Shown here piece after piece: positions 34,029 to 43,969 of a DNA stretch of 64,000 nt. The stretch's first letter is position 1, and every line of letters starts with the position of its first letter. The notes under the pieces are model-generated. The model ran no database searches and was not told the DNA's origin. It was given only the letters and a program-made list of their open reading frames with translations. This stretch comes from Luteitalea sp. (lineage in GTDB: Bacteria > Acidobacteriota > Vicinamibacteria > Vicinamibacterales > Vicinamibacteraceae). The stretch lies in assembly GCA_009377495.1 (NCBI GenBank), contig WHTZ01000007.1, positions 1 to 64,000 of the forward strand. The letters run 5' to 3'. Both the position numbers and the translations under genes were made by a program.

Positions 34029-36482
34029 ATGACGAGATCATGGATCAACGGGCGGATGGCGGGGCGAGAAAGCGCCGTGACCGAGACCGGCAAGGGCCCC
34101 CTCGCGGCTGTGGTTGCGGGCCTACTCGTTGCAGCCTTCGCCGGACAATCGCTCTTCTCCGCCGCGCAGGGCCCCGAGGCAGCGGAGCCGGCCGAACGCT
34201 ATGCGGCCGCCATCGCACGCATCGAGCGCCTGATCACCCACGAGATGCAGGACAAAGGCCTACCCGCTGTCTCGATCGTCCTGGTCGACGATCGAGACAT
34301 TGTCTGGGCCAAGGGATTCGGGTTTGCGGATCCGGATAACAAGACGCCCGCCACCGAGGACACCGTGTATCGCGTTGGCTCGGTGTTGAAGCTGTTCACG
34401 GACATCGCGGTCATGCAGCTCGTGGAGCGCGGCCAGGTGGATCTCGACAAGCCCGTCACGACGTACCTAGAGAGCTTTACCCCGAAGAATCCGTTCGGCA
34501 CGCCGATCACCCTGCGACACCTGATGTCGCACCGGTCCGGCCTGCAACGCGAGCCGCCAGTCGGCCACTATTTCGACGACACGGCACCCTCGCTGGAACA
34601 GACCGTCGCGTCGCTGAACGCCACCGAGCTGATCTACGCACCGGGCACACGCACGAAGTATTCCAACGCCGGCATCGCCGTGGTCGGTCGGGTTGTCGAG
34701 ATGCTCACGAAGAAGCCGTTCGATCAGGCCTTGCAGGAGAACGTGCTCGAGCGGCTCGGGTTGACCGACAGTGCGTTCTCGCCGACGCCTGCCGTCTCCG
34801 GGGCGCTGGCGAAAGCCTATATGTGGACCTACTTCGGTCGTCAGTTCGAGGCGCCCACGTTCGAGCTCGGAATGGCGCCCGCCGGCAGTATGTATTCGAC
34901 GGTAACGGACCTGGGTCGTTTCCTGAGCGTGCTTTTTCGCCAGGGACGAGGACTGAATGGCACTGTGCTCGAGCCGGAAACGCTGGAAGCGATGTGGATA
35001 CCGCAATTTGCGCCTCAGGGCGCCACAGAGGGCTTCGGCATCGGCTTCAACGTGGGGCAGTTCCATGGCCACCGACTGGTCGGCCACGGTGGCGCGATCT
35101 ATGGCTTTGCAACAGCGCTGCAAGCCCTCCCGGACGCCAAGCTCGGTGTCGCGCTGGCGACCACGATGGATGGCGCGAACGCGGTGATGGGGCACATCGC
35201 GCGCGAGGCGATGTCCTCACTGCTCGCCGTGCACGACGGGAAGCCCTTGCCGGAGCTGACGCTGCCTGAGCCCGTGGCTCCCGAAACTGCGAAATCGCTG
35301 GCCGGCACGTACGTCGACGCGTCCGGCGGCGATCGGCACATTGAGCTAGAAGATCGTCAAGGCACGCTCGTGGCGACGATGGGAAGCGTCCAGTCCGAGG
35401 TGAGATCGGTAGACGCATCGGAACAAGAGCTGACGGTCGATGGGCGGCTCGCGTATGGGTCTTCCATCAAGCGCGGCCGCGATGGCGTGCTCGTAGCCGA
35501 GGACGTCACCTACAACCGGGTAAGGGACACGGCCATTCCAGCACCAGCACCGGAGGCCTGGACGGGCTTGATCGGTGAGTATGGGTGGGATCACAACGTG
35601 CTCTACATCCTCGAGCGCGAGGGGACGATGCACGCGCTCATCGAGTGGTTCTTCCTCTATCCGCTCGAGCAAATCAGTCGAGATCTTTTCGCGTTTCCCA
35701 GATCCGGTCTCTATGACGGCGAGAAGTTGCGCTTCGTCCGCGATGCGAAGGGACAGGCAACCGAGGTGATTGCGGCCGGCGTGCGCTTCCCGCGGCGTCC
35801 CGTTGGCCTGAACGAAGGCACGTTCCGCATCACCCCGCTCGAGCCAGTGGATGAACTGCGCAAGTTGGCCGCTGCCTCGCAACCGCCAGTCGAAACCGGC
35901 AAGCGCCCGGCGGATCTCGTCGAGCTATCCTCGCTGGATCCGACGATCAAGTACGACATCCGATATGCGACGACGAACAACTTCATGAGCACGGCGTTCT
36001 ATCAGCAGCCCCGTGCGCTGATGCAGCGGCCGGCCGCGGAAGCCGTGGCTCGGGCGCACCGGAAGTTGAAGGCGCGGGGCTACGGCCTGCTCATTCATGA
36101 CGCCTATCGCCCGTGGACCGTCACAAAGATGTTCTGGGAAGCCACGCCGCAGCCGCAGCGCATCTTCGTCGCCGACCCCTCGCAGGGATCGCGGCACAAC
36201 CGCGGGTGCGCGGTTGATTTGACGCTCTACGAGCTCGCGACAGGAAGGGCCGTACGAATGGTGGGCGGATACGATGAGTTTTCCGACCGGTCGTTCCCCA
36301 ACTACCTCGGCGGCACGTCACGGCAGCGGTGGTATCGGGCGCTGCTACGCGAGGTGATGGAGGCCGAAGGCTTCGCCGTCTACGAGACCGAGTGGTGGCA
36401 CTTCGACTTTCACGCCTGGGCGGAATACCCGATTCTCGATATTCCCTTCGAGCAACTCCCCGTGCGCGAGAAGGCCGACTAA
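34029..36482 (+). CDS. Serine beta-lactamase-like hydrolase fused to a VanX-type D-Ala-D-Ala dipeptidase
   Basis: An 817-residue exported protein; the membrane segment PLAAVVAGLLVAAFAGQSLF is near the N-terminus. Residues about 60-400 are class C beta-lactamase/DD-peptidase-like: SxxK as GSVLK (S118, K121), Y-x-N as YSNAG, and HGG in GHGGAIYG. A beta-rich linker follows (about 410-630). Residues about 640-810 are a VanX/DdpX zinc dipeptidase: RYATTNNFMSTAFYQ, HDAYRPW, SRHNRGCAVDL (H723, D730) and ETEWWHFDF (E788, H791). All zinc and catalytic residues appear intact. Together they could hydrolyse peptidoglycan stem peptides and then the released D-Ala-D-Ala. Confidence 0.88.
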   Translation: MTRSWINGRMAGRESAVTETGKGPLAAVVAGLLVAAFAGQSLFSAAQGPEAAEPAERYAAAIARIERLITHEMQDKGLPAVSIVLVDDRDIVWAKGFGFADPDNKTPATEDTVYRVGSVLKLFTDIAVMQLVERGQVDLDKPVTTYLESFTPKNPFGTPITLRHLMSHRSGLQREPPVGHYFDDTAPSLEQTVASLNATELIYAPGTRTKYSNAGIAVVGRVVEMLTKKPFDQALQENVLERLGLTDSAFSPTPAVSGALAKAYMWTYFGRQFEAPTFELGMAPAGSMYSTVTDLGRFLSVLFRQGRGLNGTVLEPETLEAMWIPQFAPQGATEGFGIGFNVGQFHGHRLVGHGGAIYGFATALQALPDAKLGVALATTMDGANAVMGHIAREAMSSLLAVHDGKPLPELTLPEPVAPETAKSLAGTYVDASGGDRHIELEDRQGTLVATMGSVQSEVRSVDASEQELTVDGRLAYGSSIKRGRDGVLVAEDVTYNRVRDTAIPAPAPEAWTGLIGEYGWDHNVLYILEREGTMHALIEWFFLYPLEQISRDLFAFPRSGLYDGEKLRFVRDAKGQATEVIAAGVRFPRRPVGLNEGTFRITPLEPVDELRKLAAASQPPVETGKRPADLVELSSLDPTIKYDIRYATTNNFMSTAFYQQPRALMQRPAAEAVARAHRKLKARGYGLLIHDAYRPWTVTKMFWEATPQPQRIFVADPSQGSRHNRGCAVDLTLYELATGRAVRMVGGYDEFSDRSFPNYLGGTSRQRWYRALLREVMEAEGFAVYETEWWHFDFHAWAEYPILDIPFEQLPVREKAD

Positions 36483-36494
36483 TCGTCCCCGGCT

Positions 36495-38786
36495 CTATTC
36501 GTACCGCAGTGCCTCGATTGGGTCGACGCGGCTGGCGCGCTGCGCCGGAACCCATGTCGCGAGCAGAGCGACGGCGCTCAGCAGCACCGGCGCCGTCACG
36601 AAGACCATTGGATCCCATGTCTCCACGCCGAAGAGGAAAGTGGCGATAAAGCGTGTCAGGCCGAACGCCGAAGCGATGCCAATCACGATGCCGACGAGCG
36701 CGAGACGCATCCCTTGGAAGATCACCATGTTCTTGACCTGGCGCGCCTCTGCTCCCAGCGCAAGCCGGATGCCGATTTCCTGCGTTCGCTGTTGCACGGA
36801 GTAGGCCATCAGACCGTAGATCCCGATGGCGGCAAGGAGCACCGCAGAGGCGCCAAACACGGTCATGAGCCACATGTTGAAGCGCTGGCGCGACGTGGAG
36901 CGAATCACGACCTGGGCCATCGAGCGAACGTCGGCTACCGGCAAGCCGGTAGCCTGTCGCAGCGCCTCCTGGATTGGTGCGCTTAGCGCATACGGTTCCG
37001 TCTGCGTGCGGACGACCCACGCGATGGGCGTGATGCGGACGTTGAGCGCATTTGCTGCATCTGGCACCTGTGTTTGGGGAACGTACACCCTCGGCCCGGG
37101 ATCGTTGTTGAGCCCTCCGTCGCGCACGTCGCCGACGACGCCGATGATCTGTCGTTCTGGCTCGTCTGCGAACTCCCGCATAACGCCGCGGCCGATGACG
37201 AGCCGATCCGTGAGCGGGTCTCCCTTCGGCCAGTACTGCCGGGCCATCGCCTCGTTGATCACGACCACCGCGGGCGACTGTGCTGTGTCTCGGTCCGTGA
37301 AGACGCGTCCGCTCTTCACTGGAATCTTGAAGACCTCGAAGTAGCCGGGCGACACGGTGCCCCAGCCGCCACCGCCGTGGTACGGACCCTCCTGCAGCGG
37401 TCGCCCGACGATCACGAACGGCAGACCGTAGCCACCCTCGAGCGGCACGCAGCATGTTGCGCTCGCCTCCAAAACGCCGGGTAGGGCGCGAAGCCGTTCG
37501 ACGCCATCTCGTACCAGCCGCTCGACGCTGTCCGCCTTCATGAACCGCGGGTCGTTGAGCGACATGCGCATCGTCAGAACGTTCGTCGCGTCGAAGCCCG
37601 GGTCGACGGTCCTGAGCGCGATCGCGGTCCGAATAAGAAGCGCCGAGCCGACGAGCAGGATGAGCGCCAAGGCGACCTCGGCTACCACGAGCACGGAACG
37701 TGTCTTGTTCTGGCGGGACCCGGTGCCAGACCGCCCGCCGCTCTCCTTGAGCGTCGCGCTGAGGTCCGCGCGAGATGCCTGCAGCGCCGGGATCAAGCCA
37801 AAGAGAATCCCGGTACCCACCGACACGAGCAGTGTGAACCCCAGGACGCGCCAATCGACGCCGACCAGGGATCCGTCCTCGCCCAGACGGGGCAGACGAG
37901 CCGTGTTGACGGCCAGGAGCGCGCGAATGCCGATGACGCCGAGCACCAGACCAAACACACCTCCCGCCACGGAGAGCAGCACGCTTTCCGTCAACAGTTG
38001 ACGGATGATGCGGTAGCGTCCGGCGCCCATCGCTGCGCGGATCGCGATCTCCCGCTTGCGGCCCGTGGCGCGCACCAGCAGGAGATTCGCCACGTTGGCG
38101 CACGCAATCAGCAGGACGAAGCTCACCGCGCCCACCAATACCAGGAGCGTCGGCCGGACGTTGCTGACGAGCGCCTCACGGAACGGCTCGACGCTGAAAC
38201 TGTTGTTCGCATCGAGCCCGTCGGGGAACTTGCGCCGGTACTCCTCGGCTGAGAGTTGCAGCCGCGCCTGCGCCTGCTGGAGCGTGACACCCGGTTTCAG
38301 CCGGCCCGCCGCCATGAAGTAATGGCCTTGGTCACTTGTGTTCGGGTCGAGCTGAAACGGCATGTAGACCTGCGGCGACGGCCCGAAGTCTTCCGGGTCG
38401 AACGTCGGGCCCAGGACACCGATCACCACGAACGGCTCGCCGCTCAGTGAGATGCTCTTGCCGATGATGTCTGGATCGCTCTCGAATCGTCCTGCCCACA
38501 GGCTATGGCGCAGAACGACGAGGCGCGGACCTTGCGGTCGATCCTCCTCCGCGGTGAAGACACGGCCGCGATAGAGCGTCGCCCCGAGGAGTCGGAAGAA
38601 GTTGGCCCAGACCTGTGCCGACCGGAGCTGCTCCGGAAACCCGCCTCCCGTGTAGTTGACCACGCCCGTCGTCATCGCCGCGACATCCTGCACGACGCTG
38701 GTCTGCTCACGCCAGTGCTGGAACTTCGCGGGTGACGCGGCCGTTCCCGCACCCTGCGGCGACGTGGTCTGGAAGACGACCAGGCT
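36495..38786 (-). pseudogene. ADOP-family permease lacking its N-terminus
   Basis: The C-terminal four-fifths of an ADOP permease are intact, from the first MacB core domain (FFRLLGATLYRGRVFTAEED) through FtsX blocks (VLVGAVSFVLLIACANVANLLLV, VLLAAIGIYGLMAYSVQQRTQEI) to RASRVDPIEALRYE. The prefix domain and first membrane helix are absent. Homology can be followed upstream in frame to LVVFQTTSPQGAGTAASPAK (about base 38780) and there abuts an isomerase fragment in another frame. The first usable ATG (38693) is internal, so a normally inserted permease is unlikely. Confidence 0.8.
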
Positions 38787-39061
38787 TTCTGTCGCGCGAC
38801 CTCGCGCGCACGTGCGTCAGGATCCGGGTGTGTGAAATCCGGTGAGAAGCAGAGCATCGCGCTGACTTGCCCCGTGGTCTCGATGAGGCGCACTATCGGA
38901 TCGACGTCTTCGGGCGCAAAGGATCGGAAGAAGCCGTCGTAGTGCTCGAGGCCCTCGCCGCCCAGCGTCAGCGCATCCTGAATCCACTGCAGATAGTCAC
39001 GTCGGCCGTCGCACAGCTCGTCGAAGTAGCACTTGGGAAAGACGGCGATTCGAGGTGACAT
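38672..39061 (-). pseudogene. Sugar phosphate isomerase/epimerase, N-terminal fragment
   Basis: About 92 codons of a TIM-barrel AP-endonuclease-2-type isomerase remain (SPRIAVFPKCYFDELCDGRR, GGEGLEHYDGFF, MLCFSPDFTHPDPD, AREVARQKA). At about base 38785-38795 the sequence switches to an ADOP permease gene in another frame, giving a 37-residue Arg-rich tail. Two thirds of the barrel are lost. As the first gene beyond the symporter, it was probably part of the sugar-acid cluster. Confidence 0.78.
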
Positions 39062-39178
39062 GGTAGCAGCGCTCAGACGTATGATGCATTATCGCAGAGC
39101 GCACCGGTGATCTGCCGAGATCGCGAACATCGCGGAGTGTTCCGCGGCTCGACCAGGAATGAGACGGTGGCTGCTCGC

Positions 39179-40862
39179 CTAGTCGCGAGATCGGTTGGGT
39201 CGACCGCTTGTCTGTGGGACACGGCCACACAGGTAGAAAGCGCCGGCAAGGATGGCGCAGGTACCTGCAGCCACCAGCGCCAGCAGGCCGCCTGGCTCCG
39301 CGAGCGAGCGGGCACCCATGGTCGCGTAGAGCATACTGGCGGCCGCCAGCACGAATGCCAAAAGCAGCGCGAGCGCGCGGCGAAATTCGGGCGCTTCAAG
39401 CGGCTTGTCCGTGTCTGGAATGGGCGTGGCGAGCCGTGTGAAGAACGTCGCGACGCGCTCTCGGTAGGCTTCGTCTCGGCTCTCGATCAGTCCTGACATC
39501 CAGAGGGTCGCGACCGAGACCGCGATCTCGATCAGCGTGGCCACCGGCCACGAGACCTCGGAATGCGCATGAAGGTATAGACCGACGCCGATCCCGACGA
39601 CCACCGTGGCCAGCGCTCCGGCCGGGCGTGGTCCGCGCCACAGCACGCCAAAGACCAGCGGCACGACCATTGGGATACCGAAGAGCCCGGTGAAGAGCCG
39701 GTTGGCTTCGAAGGCGCCGCCGAACCCACCAATGAAGAGCGCGCCCACCAAGACGATCCCCCCGACAGCCACGGTGACGAGACGAGCGACCCACATCAGC
39801 TCGCGGTTCCCCGCCGCCGGCCTGATCAGCCGCTGGTAAACATCGCGCGTCATGACACTGGACATCACGTTGTAGTCGGAATCGAGCGCCGACATCGTCG
39901 CCGCAAACATCGATGCGAGCATCAGACCCATGACGCCTTCTGGCAGCACCCGCAACGACATGGCGACATACGCCATCTCGCGGTCCGGCAGGTCCGGCAG
40001 GGCCACGCGCGCGGCAATCGCCGGCAGCAAATAGAAGGCGGGGAACACCAAGAAGAGCACCGCCGTGAGAACACCAGCCTTCCGCGCCGCCGCCTCGTCG
40101 CGAACGCTGTAGAACCGTTGGATGAATGCCCAGTTGCCGTTGTACTTAAGGGTGATCATGAGGTAGTAAGTCACGAGAAACAGCGGGGCGCCGTTTTGGT
40201 CCGCTGAGCCAGGAGAAGTGATCCGGCACAGCCGCCACCAGATCATTCAAGCCACCGACCGCCTGCAGCGATAGCGGCACCAAGATCAGCGTCGTCAGGA
40301 TCAGGATGACGAACTGCACCACGTCGGTCACAACGACAGCCCATAGGCCACCCACCACCGTGTAGAGGAGCACGACGATGCCGGCCACGGGGATAGACGT
40401 CTGGACATCGAGCGGCGTGGCACCGGCGACAAACACCCCAAGCGCATACAGCCGCACCATGTTGTCGAGGAGCCGGAAGCCCAGACCACTCCAGGAAAAC
40501 ACCTGCCGGACCGACGCGTTGTAGCGTGTTTCCAGGAACTCGACTGGCGTGAGAATGCCGGCTCGGCGCCAGCGCTTGGCGAAGACGAGCGCGCCGATGA
40601 TCGTGGCCGGCACGGTGCACCAGATCAGGGTCACCGCAACCAGACCGTCTTCATAGGCGATGCCGGCGAAGGCGACGAAGACCCACGTGCTGAAGAGCGA
40701 CATGTAGTTGCTGACGCCCGCCACCATCCAGGGGATCGTCCCGCCACCCTTGAAGTAGTCACCGATGTCGCGGATGAACCAGCCGAAGAAGATCCCGATG
40801 CCGGCCATCAGGACCATGTAGATCACGATCGCAACATAATCCAGGCTGCTAAGGGTCTCCAT
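39179..40862 (-). pseudogene. Sodium:solute symporter (SSS family), one frameshift
   Basis: Two overlapping frames together give one SSS transporter of about 560 residues. The N-terminal part (bases 40862-40200: LDYVAIVIYMVLMAGIGIFFG, KGGGTIPWMVAGVSNYMSLFS, GLGFRLLDNMVRLY) runs to DHFSWLSGP, where an indel at about 40195-40205 moves the frame. The C-terminal part (about 40200-39179) resumes with GAPLFLVTYYLMITLKYNGNW, YSVRDEAAARKAG and ATMSALDSDYNVMSSVMTRD. It is likely a sugar or sugar-acid importer of the cluster. The shift may be a true mutation or an assembly error. The ATG directly abuts the stop of the upstream gene's restored frame. Confidence 0.82.
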
Positions 40863-41983
40863 TCACCTGGAACGCACCGTCGTCGATCGGTGGAGGACCT
40901 GCCAGCTTCGCTCGGCTTGCAGGAGGGTTCGGGCGAGTGGCTCGAGATGCGCCACCGCTTCTTCAGGCAGCAGGCTGCGCGCGACGGGAGGCGGCCGAGC
41001 TCCGAGCGCATCCGCTCTGGTGTCTGTCCGAAGAAGCTCACCGTGACCGAGTCAACACGGCCCGCCAGCGCGTCCCACGGCAACGCGGTCTTTCCGCCGC
41101 AGGCCAACGGCGACGCCGCCAGCCGCAGATCGAGGTGCTTGGGACGCGTCGCTGCACGCACCTCGTCCAGCAATGTGGCGAGCGCCTGCTGCCGCGTCTG
41201 CAGCAGCTGCGCGAGCTCTGCTAGGCCCAGTAGCTCGGGGAGAGCGGTGTCCAACCCAACCTCGTCACGCTCGGCCCAGGCATGCAAGTGGAGCTCGATC
41301 GCATTCCGGGTGCGTAGCTCGAGATCGCCGGTAGCCGACCCAAGCGCGTCGCGACAGCTCGGGCAGAAGCAGATCGACAGCAGCCACGTCACAACCCTCG
41401 TCAGCGGCACGCCACGTTTGTCGTGCAGCGACGCGTGCTCGTATCCCATGAAGCTCAGGGCCTCGAGATCGAGTCGACCAACTTCCGGCAGCGCCGCAAC
41501 ATCCTGACAGAGGGCCGTGACGTACGCGCGGACGTGCGGGTTGGCTGGGCACAAGGCGTGGGTGTACCGATCGCCGAAGACGTTCTGGATACAGCAGTCC
41601 GGCGCCGACACGCCGAGCCGATCGTTGTGACACAGGACGATCCACGCGTTCACCGCGAGTCCCGCCGCTACACATGCCTCGAGGAATGGCGGCACGAGCG
41701 AGGCTTCGGCCGCCACGTGCGGCTGCAGCGGCCCTCGGCCGTAGCGGCGCCGGTCGACCGCGTAGTAGACGAGGCTCTGGTCCTGCTCGTAGACGCGGCG
41801 GCGGGAATGGTGAGGCAACATCATGCGACCACCGTGATACGCAAGCGCAAGATTGCAGGTGTTCAGGCCGCAATCGAGCAGCTCCGCCACGATCTCACGC
41901 GGCCGTGCGCCTTCGAGGTCCCACGGATGCATCCAGATGGAGCGCATCATCGCCATACGCGCCGCGAAGCGGGGAGCGCCCAA
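40863..41983 (-). CDS. TIM-barrel-like protein of unknown function, probable frameshift near the 3' end
   Basis: Not confidently assigned. The sequence has a glycosidase-like barrel feel (WDLEGARPREIVAELLDCGL, TCNLALAYHGGRMMLPH, WIVLCHNDRLG, DLEALSFMGYEHASLHDKRG) and a CFCPSC motif that might bind metal. As read, the last 50 or so codons are Arg/Ser-rich and unnatural. Shifting frame near 40980-40990 gives a natural C-terminus (SLLPEEAVAHLEPLARTLLQ) and a stop at 40863-40865, directly next to the symporter ATG. The reported end uses that restored frame. The gene lies 4 bp after the SDR gene, so it belongs to the same operon. Confidence 0.6.
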
Positions 41984-41987
41984 TCCG

Positions 41988-42776
41988 TCATTCCGCGTCC
42001 GTCTCGAGGTCGCTCAGATCAACCAGCGCCGCGTCGCGACCGCCGTCCACGGTCAGCCAGGTGCCGGTGATCCATTCAGAATCGTCCGAGGCCAAAAATA
42101 GGGCCGCCTTCGCGATGTCATCCGGTCTGCCCAGCCGGCCGAGGGGAAACGTCGACAGCACGCGTCGCCGCGCCTCCTCGGGATCGCGGAAGGACTGGAA
42201 GTACGGCTCCGTCCGAACCGATTCGATCTGCCCTGGGATGATGGCGTTCACGCGAATACCGTCGGCTGCGTACTCGACCGCGAGACTCCGCGTGAGCGCC
42301 AGTAGGCCGCCCTTCGCCGCGGAGTACGGAAACGAGCGCCGGTTGCTCCGATGCCCTTGCGCCGAAGCAATCGTGACGATGCTCCCACCGCGGCCGTGGC
42401 GAAGCGCCGGGTGCGCCGCGCGAGCACAGAGCCAGACCGACTTCAGGTTGACGTCGAGGCACTCGCTCCACTCGTGCTCACTCGCCGCCAGGCTGCTCGA
42501 CCGGTAGGGTCGGCCCGCGTTGCACACGAGGATGTCGAGGCGGCCGAGCTCTCGGCTCACCTGTTCGAACAGCGCGTCCACCGCGGGTGCCTTGGTCACG
42601 TCCACCGAAATGGCTGTCGCCCGATCGCCGATCGCACGCGCGGTGGCCTCGCCGAGATCCGCCGCCACGTCCGCAACAACCACACGGGCACCCTCGGCGG
42701 CAAAGCGCGCCGCGATAGCTTGCCCGATGCCGCGCCCGGCACCAGTCACGACGGCAACCTTATCCTGGAGACGCAT
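41988..42776 (-). CDS. Short-chain dehydrogenase/reductase
   Basis: A 262-residue classical SDR. NAD(P) is bound by TGAGRGIG (residues 11-18), NAG is at 86-88, and the catalytic residues are S138, Y151 and K155 (PYSAAKGG). The ATG at 42776 is preferred over an upstream in-frame ATG at 42818 because the latter overlaps the enolase-superfamily gene by 29 bp and adds a tail not seen in the family. The C-terminus WITGTWLTVDGG is typical of sugar and polyol dehydrogenases. Together with the neighbouring dehydratase it probably oxidises a sugar lactone or deoxy-keto acid. Confidence 0.88.
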   Translation of the reverse strand: MRLQDKVAVVTGAGRGIGQAIAARFAAEGARVVVADVAADLGEATARAIGDRATAISVDVTKAPAVDALFEQVSRELGRLDILVCNAGRPYRSSSLAASEHEWSECLDVNLKSVWLCARAAHPALRHGRGGSIVTIASAQGHRSNRRSFPYSAAKGGLLALTRSLAVEYAADGIRVNAIIPGQIESVRTEPYFQSFRDPEEARRRVLSTFPLGRLGRPDDIAKAALFLASDDSEWITGTWLTVDGGRDAALVDLSDLETDAE

Positions 42777-42789
42777 TCCCGATTCCTGA

Positions 42790-43938
42790 TCATCCGCGGC
42801 TGAAACTGGAGAGGACATCTTTGAGGGAGCTCAGCGGCGCCGAGATCGCGGCAACCCTGCGCATGTCCACCTCGACGCCCAGTCCGATCCCATCCGGCAC
42901 CAGCAGGTCGCCATTCTCGAACCGCACAGACCTTTCGGCGACGTCGCTCGTGTAGAGGACGGGGCCAACCGGATCCGACGCGTAGTCCAAGTGCGGCGCG
43001 ACCGCGCCCACGTGCGCCTGCGCCGCCGTGGTGACACTAAGCTCCTGAGTCGTGCCGATGATGCATTCGAGCCCGGCGGCGTCCCCGATCGCGAAGAGAT
43101 CCAGCATGCCCCGAATGCCGCCTGCCACGGTAATCGACACGTTGAAGATGTCCACGGCCCTGGCGCGGATCAGCCGGATCGCGTACTCTCGGCTGCGCAC
43201 GTGTTCGCTCACTGGATGATCAATCGCGCGACGCGCCTCCGCGATCGCCTCCACATCGTCGCGATCGACAGGGCTTTCCACGGTCTCGAAGGGGAACCGC
43301 GACAGGCCGCGATACGCGCGCAGGAATGCTGGCAGTCGAAAGAGGCCACTACCATCCATGGAGGTAAGCCGGATGCGGTCGCCGAGCTCGCCGCAGATTG
43401 CCTCGAGCAGCTCCTCGTCGGCCGCGGTGTCGTGACCGAAGTAGAAGCGGAAGGCACGGAAGCCGTTCTCAAACTGTGCCCGCACCAGCTCACGGCGGCC
43501 GGGCACGTCCGCCCGGCTCTTCATCCTGAAAATGGGGTAGCAGACCGGAATCCGGTCACGGCGCTTGCCACCGAGCAGCTCATGCACCGGGATTCCGAGC
43601 ATCCGGGCTTTCAGGTCGTACGAGGCGATGCTGACCGCGGCGCGCACCAGGCAGGCCTTGCCGTGGAAGCGCGTGCCCGGGAAATTCGCCAGCATCAGAT
43701 CGTCCAGCTCGTTGAGGTTCGTCGCGTCACGTCTCACTAACAGGTTCTCGAGGCAGGCGGTGAGGTCACTGATGTCAGGCATCAACGCTGGCAGGTGCGA
43801 GACGTCCGACATCTCGCCCCAGCCGACCGTGCCATCCTCGGCTTCCAACCGGAGAAGCACGTGCTGACTCGCCTCGCCGTACAGCCGCTCGGTTGCGACG
43901 GGAAACAGCTTGACATCTGCAATTCTGGGAAAAGCCAT
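42790..43938 (-). CDS. Enolase-superfamily (mandelate racemase/dehydratase-like) enzyme
   Basis: A 382-residue enzyme started at the ATG of MAFPRIADVK, preceded by AGGAG. The capping domain (VLLRLEAEDGTVGWGEMSD) is followed by the barrel with metal ligands D195 (TSMDGSG), E221 (ETVESPVD) and E245 (PVSEHV), spaced 26 and 24 as in the superfamily. Where acid-sugar dehydratases carry a catalytic KxK or KxR on strand 2, this protein reads FRFYFG (163-168), so the first general base is altered. The context (symporter, SDR, LacI) favours sugar-acid dehydration, but the chemistry is uncertain. Confidence 0.82.
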   Translation of the reverse strand: MAFPRIADVKLFPVATERLYGEASQHVLLRLEAEDGTVGWGEMSDVSHLPALMPDISDLTACLENLLVRRDATNLNELDDLMLANFPGTRFHGKACLVRAAVSIASYDLKARMLGIPVHELLGGKRRDRIPVCYPIFRMKSRADVPGRRELVRAQFENGFRAFRFYFGHDTAADEELLEAICGELGDRIRLTSMDGSGLFRLPAFLRAYRGLSRFPFETVESPVDRDDVEAIAEARRAIDHPVSEHVRSREYAIRLIRARAVDIFNVSITVAGGIRGMLDLFAIGDAAGLECIIGTTQELSVTTAAQAHVGAVAPHLDYASDPVGPVLYTSDVAERSVRFENGDLLVPDGIGLGVEVDMRRVAAISAPLSSLKDVLSSFSRG

Positions 43939-43969
43939 GGGTCCGGGCTCCTTGGCGTCAAGCCCGCCG

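Noticed and set aside
36121..38103. 660-codon minus-strand frame overlapping the VanX and ADOP genes
   Set aside because: Out-of-frame, Arg-rich reading of the ADOP sequence without domains.
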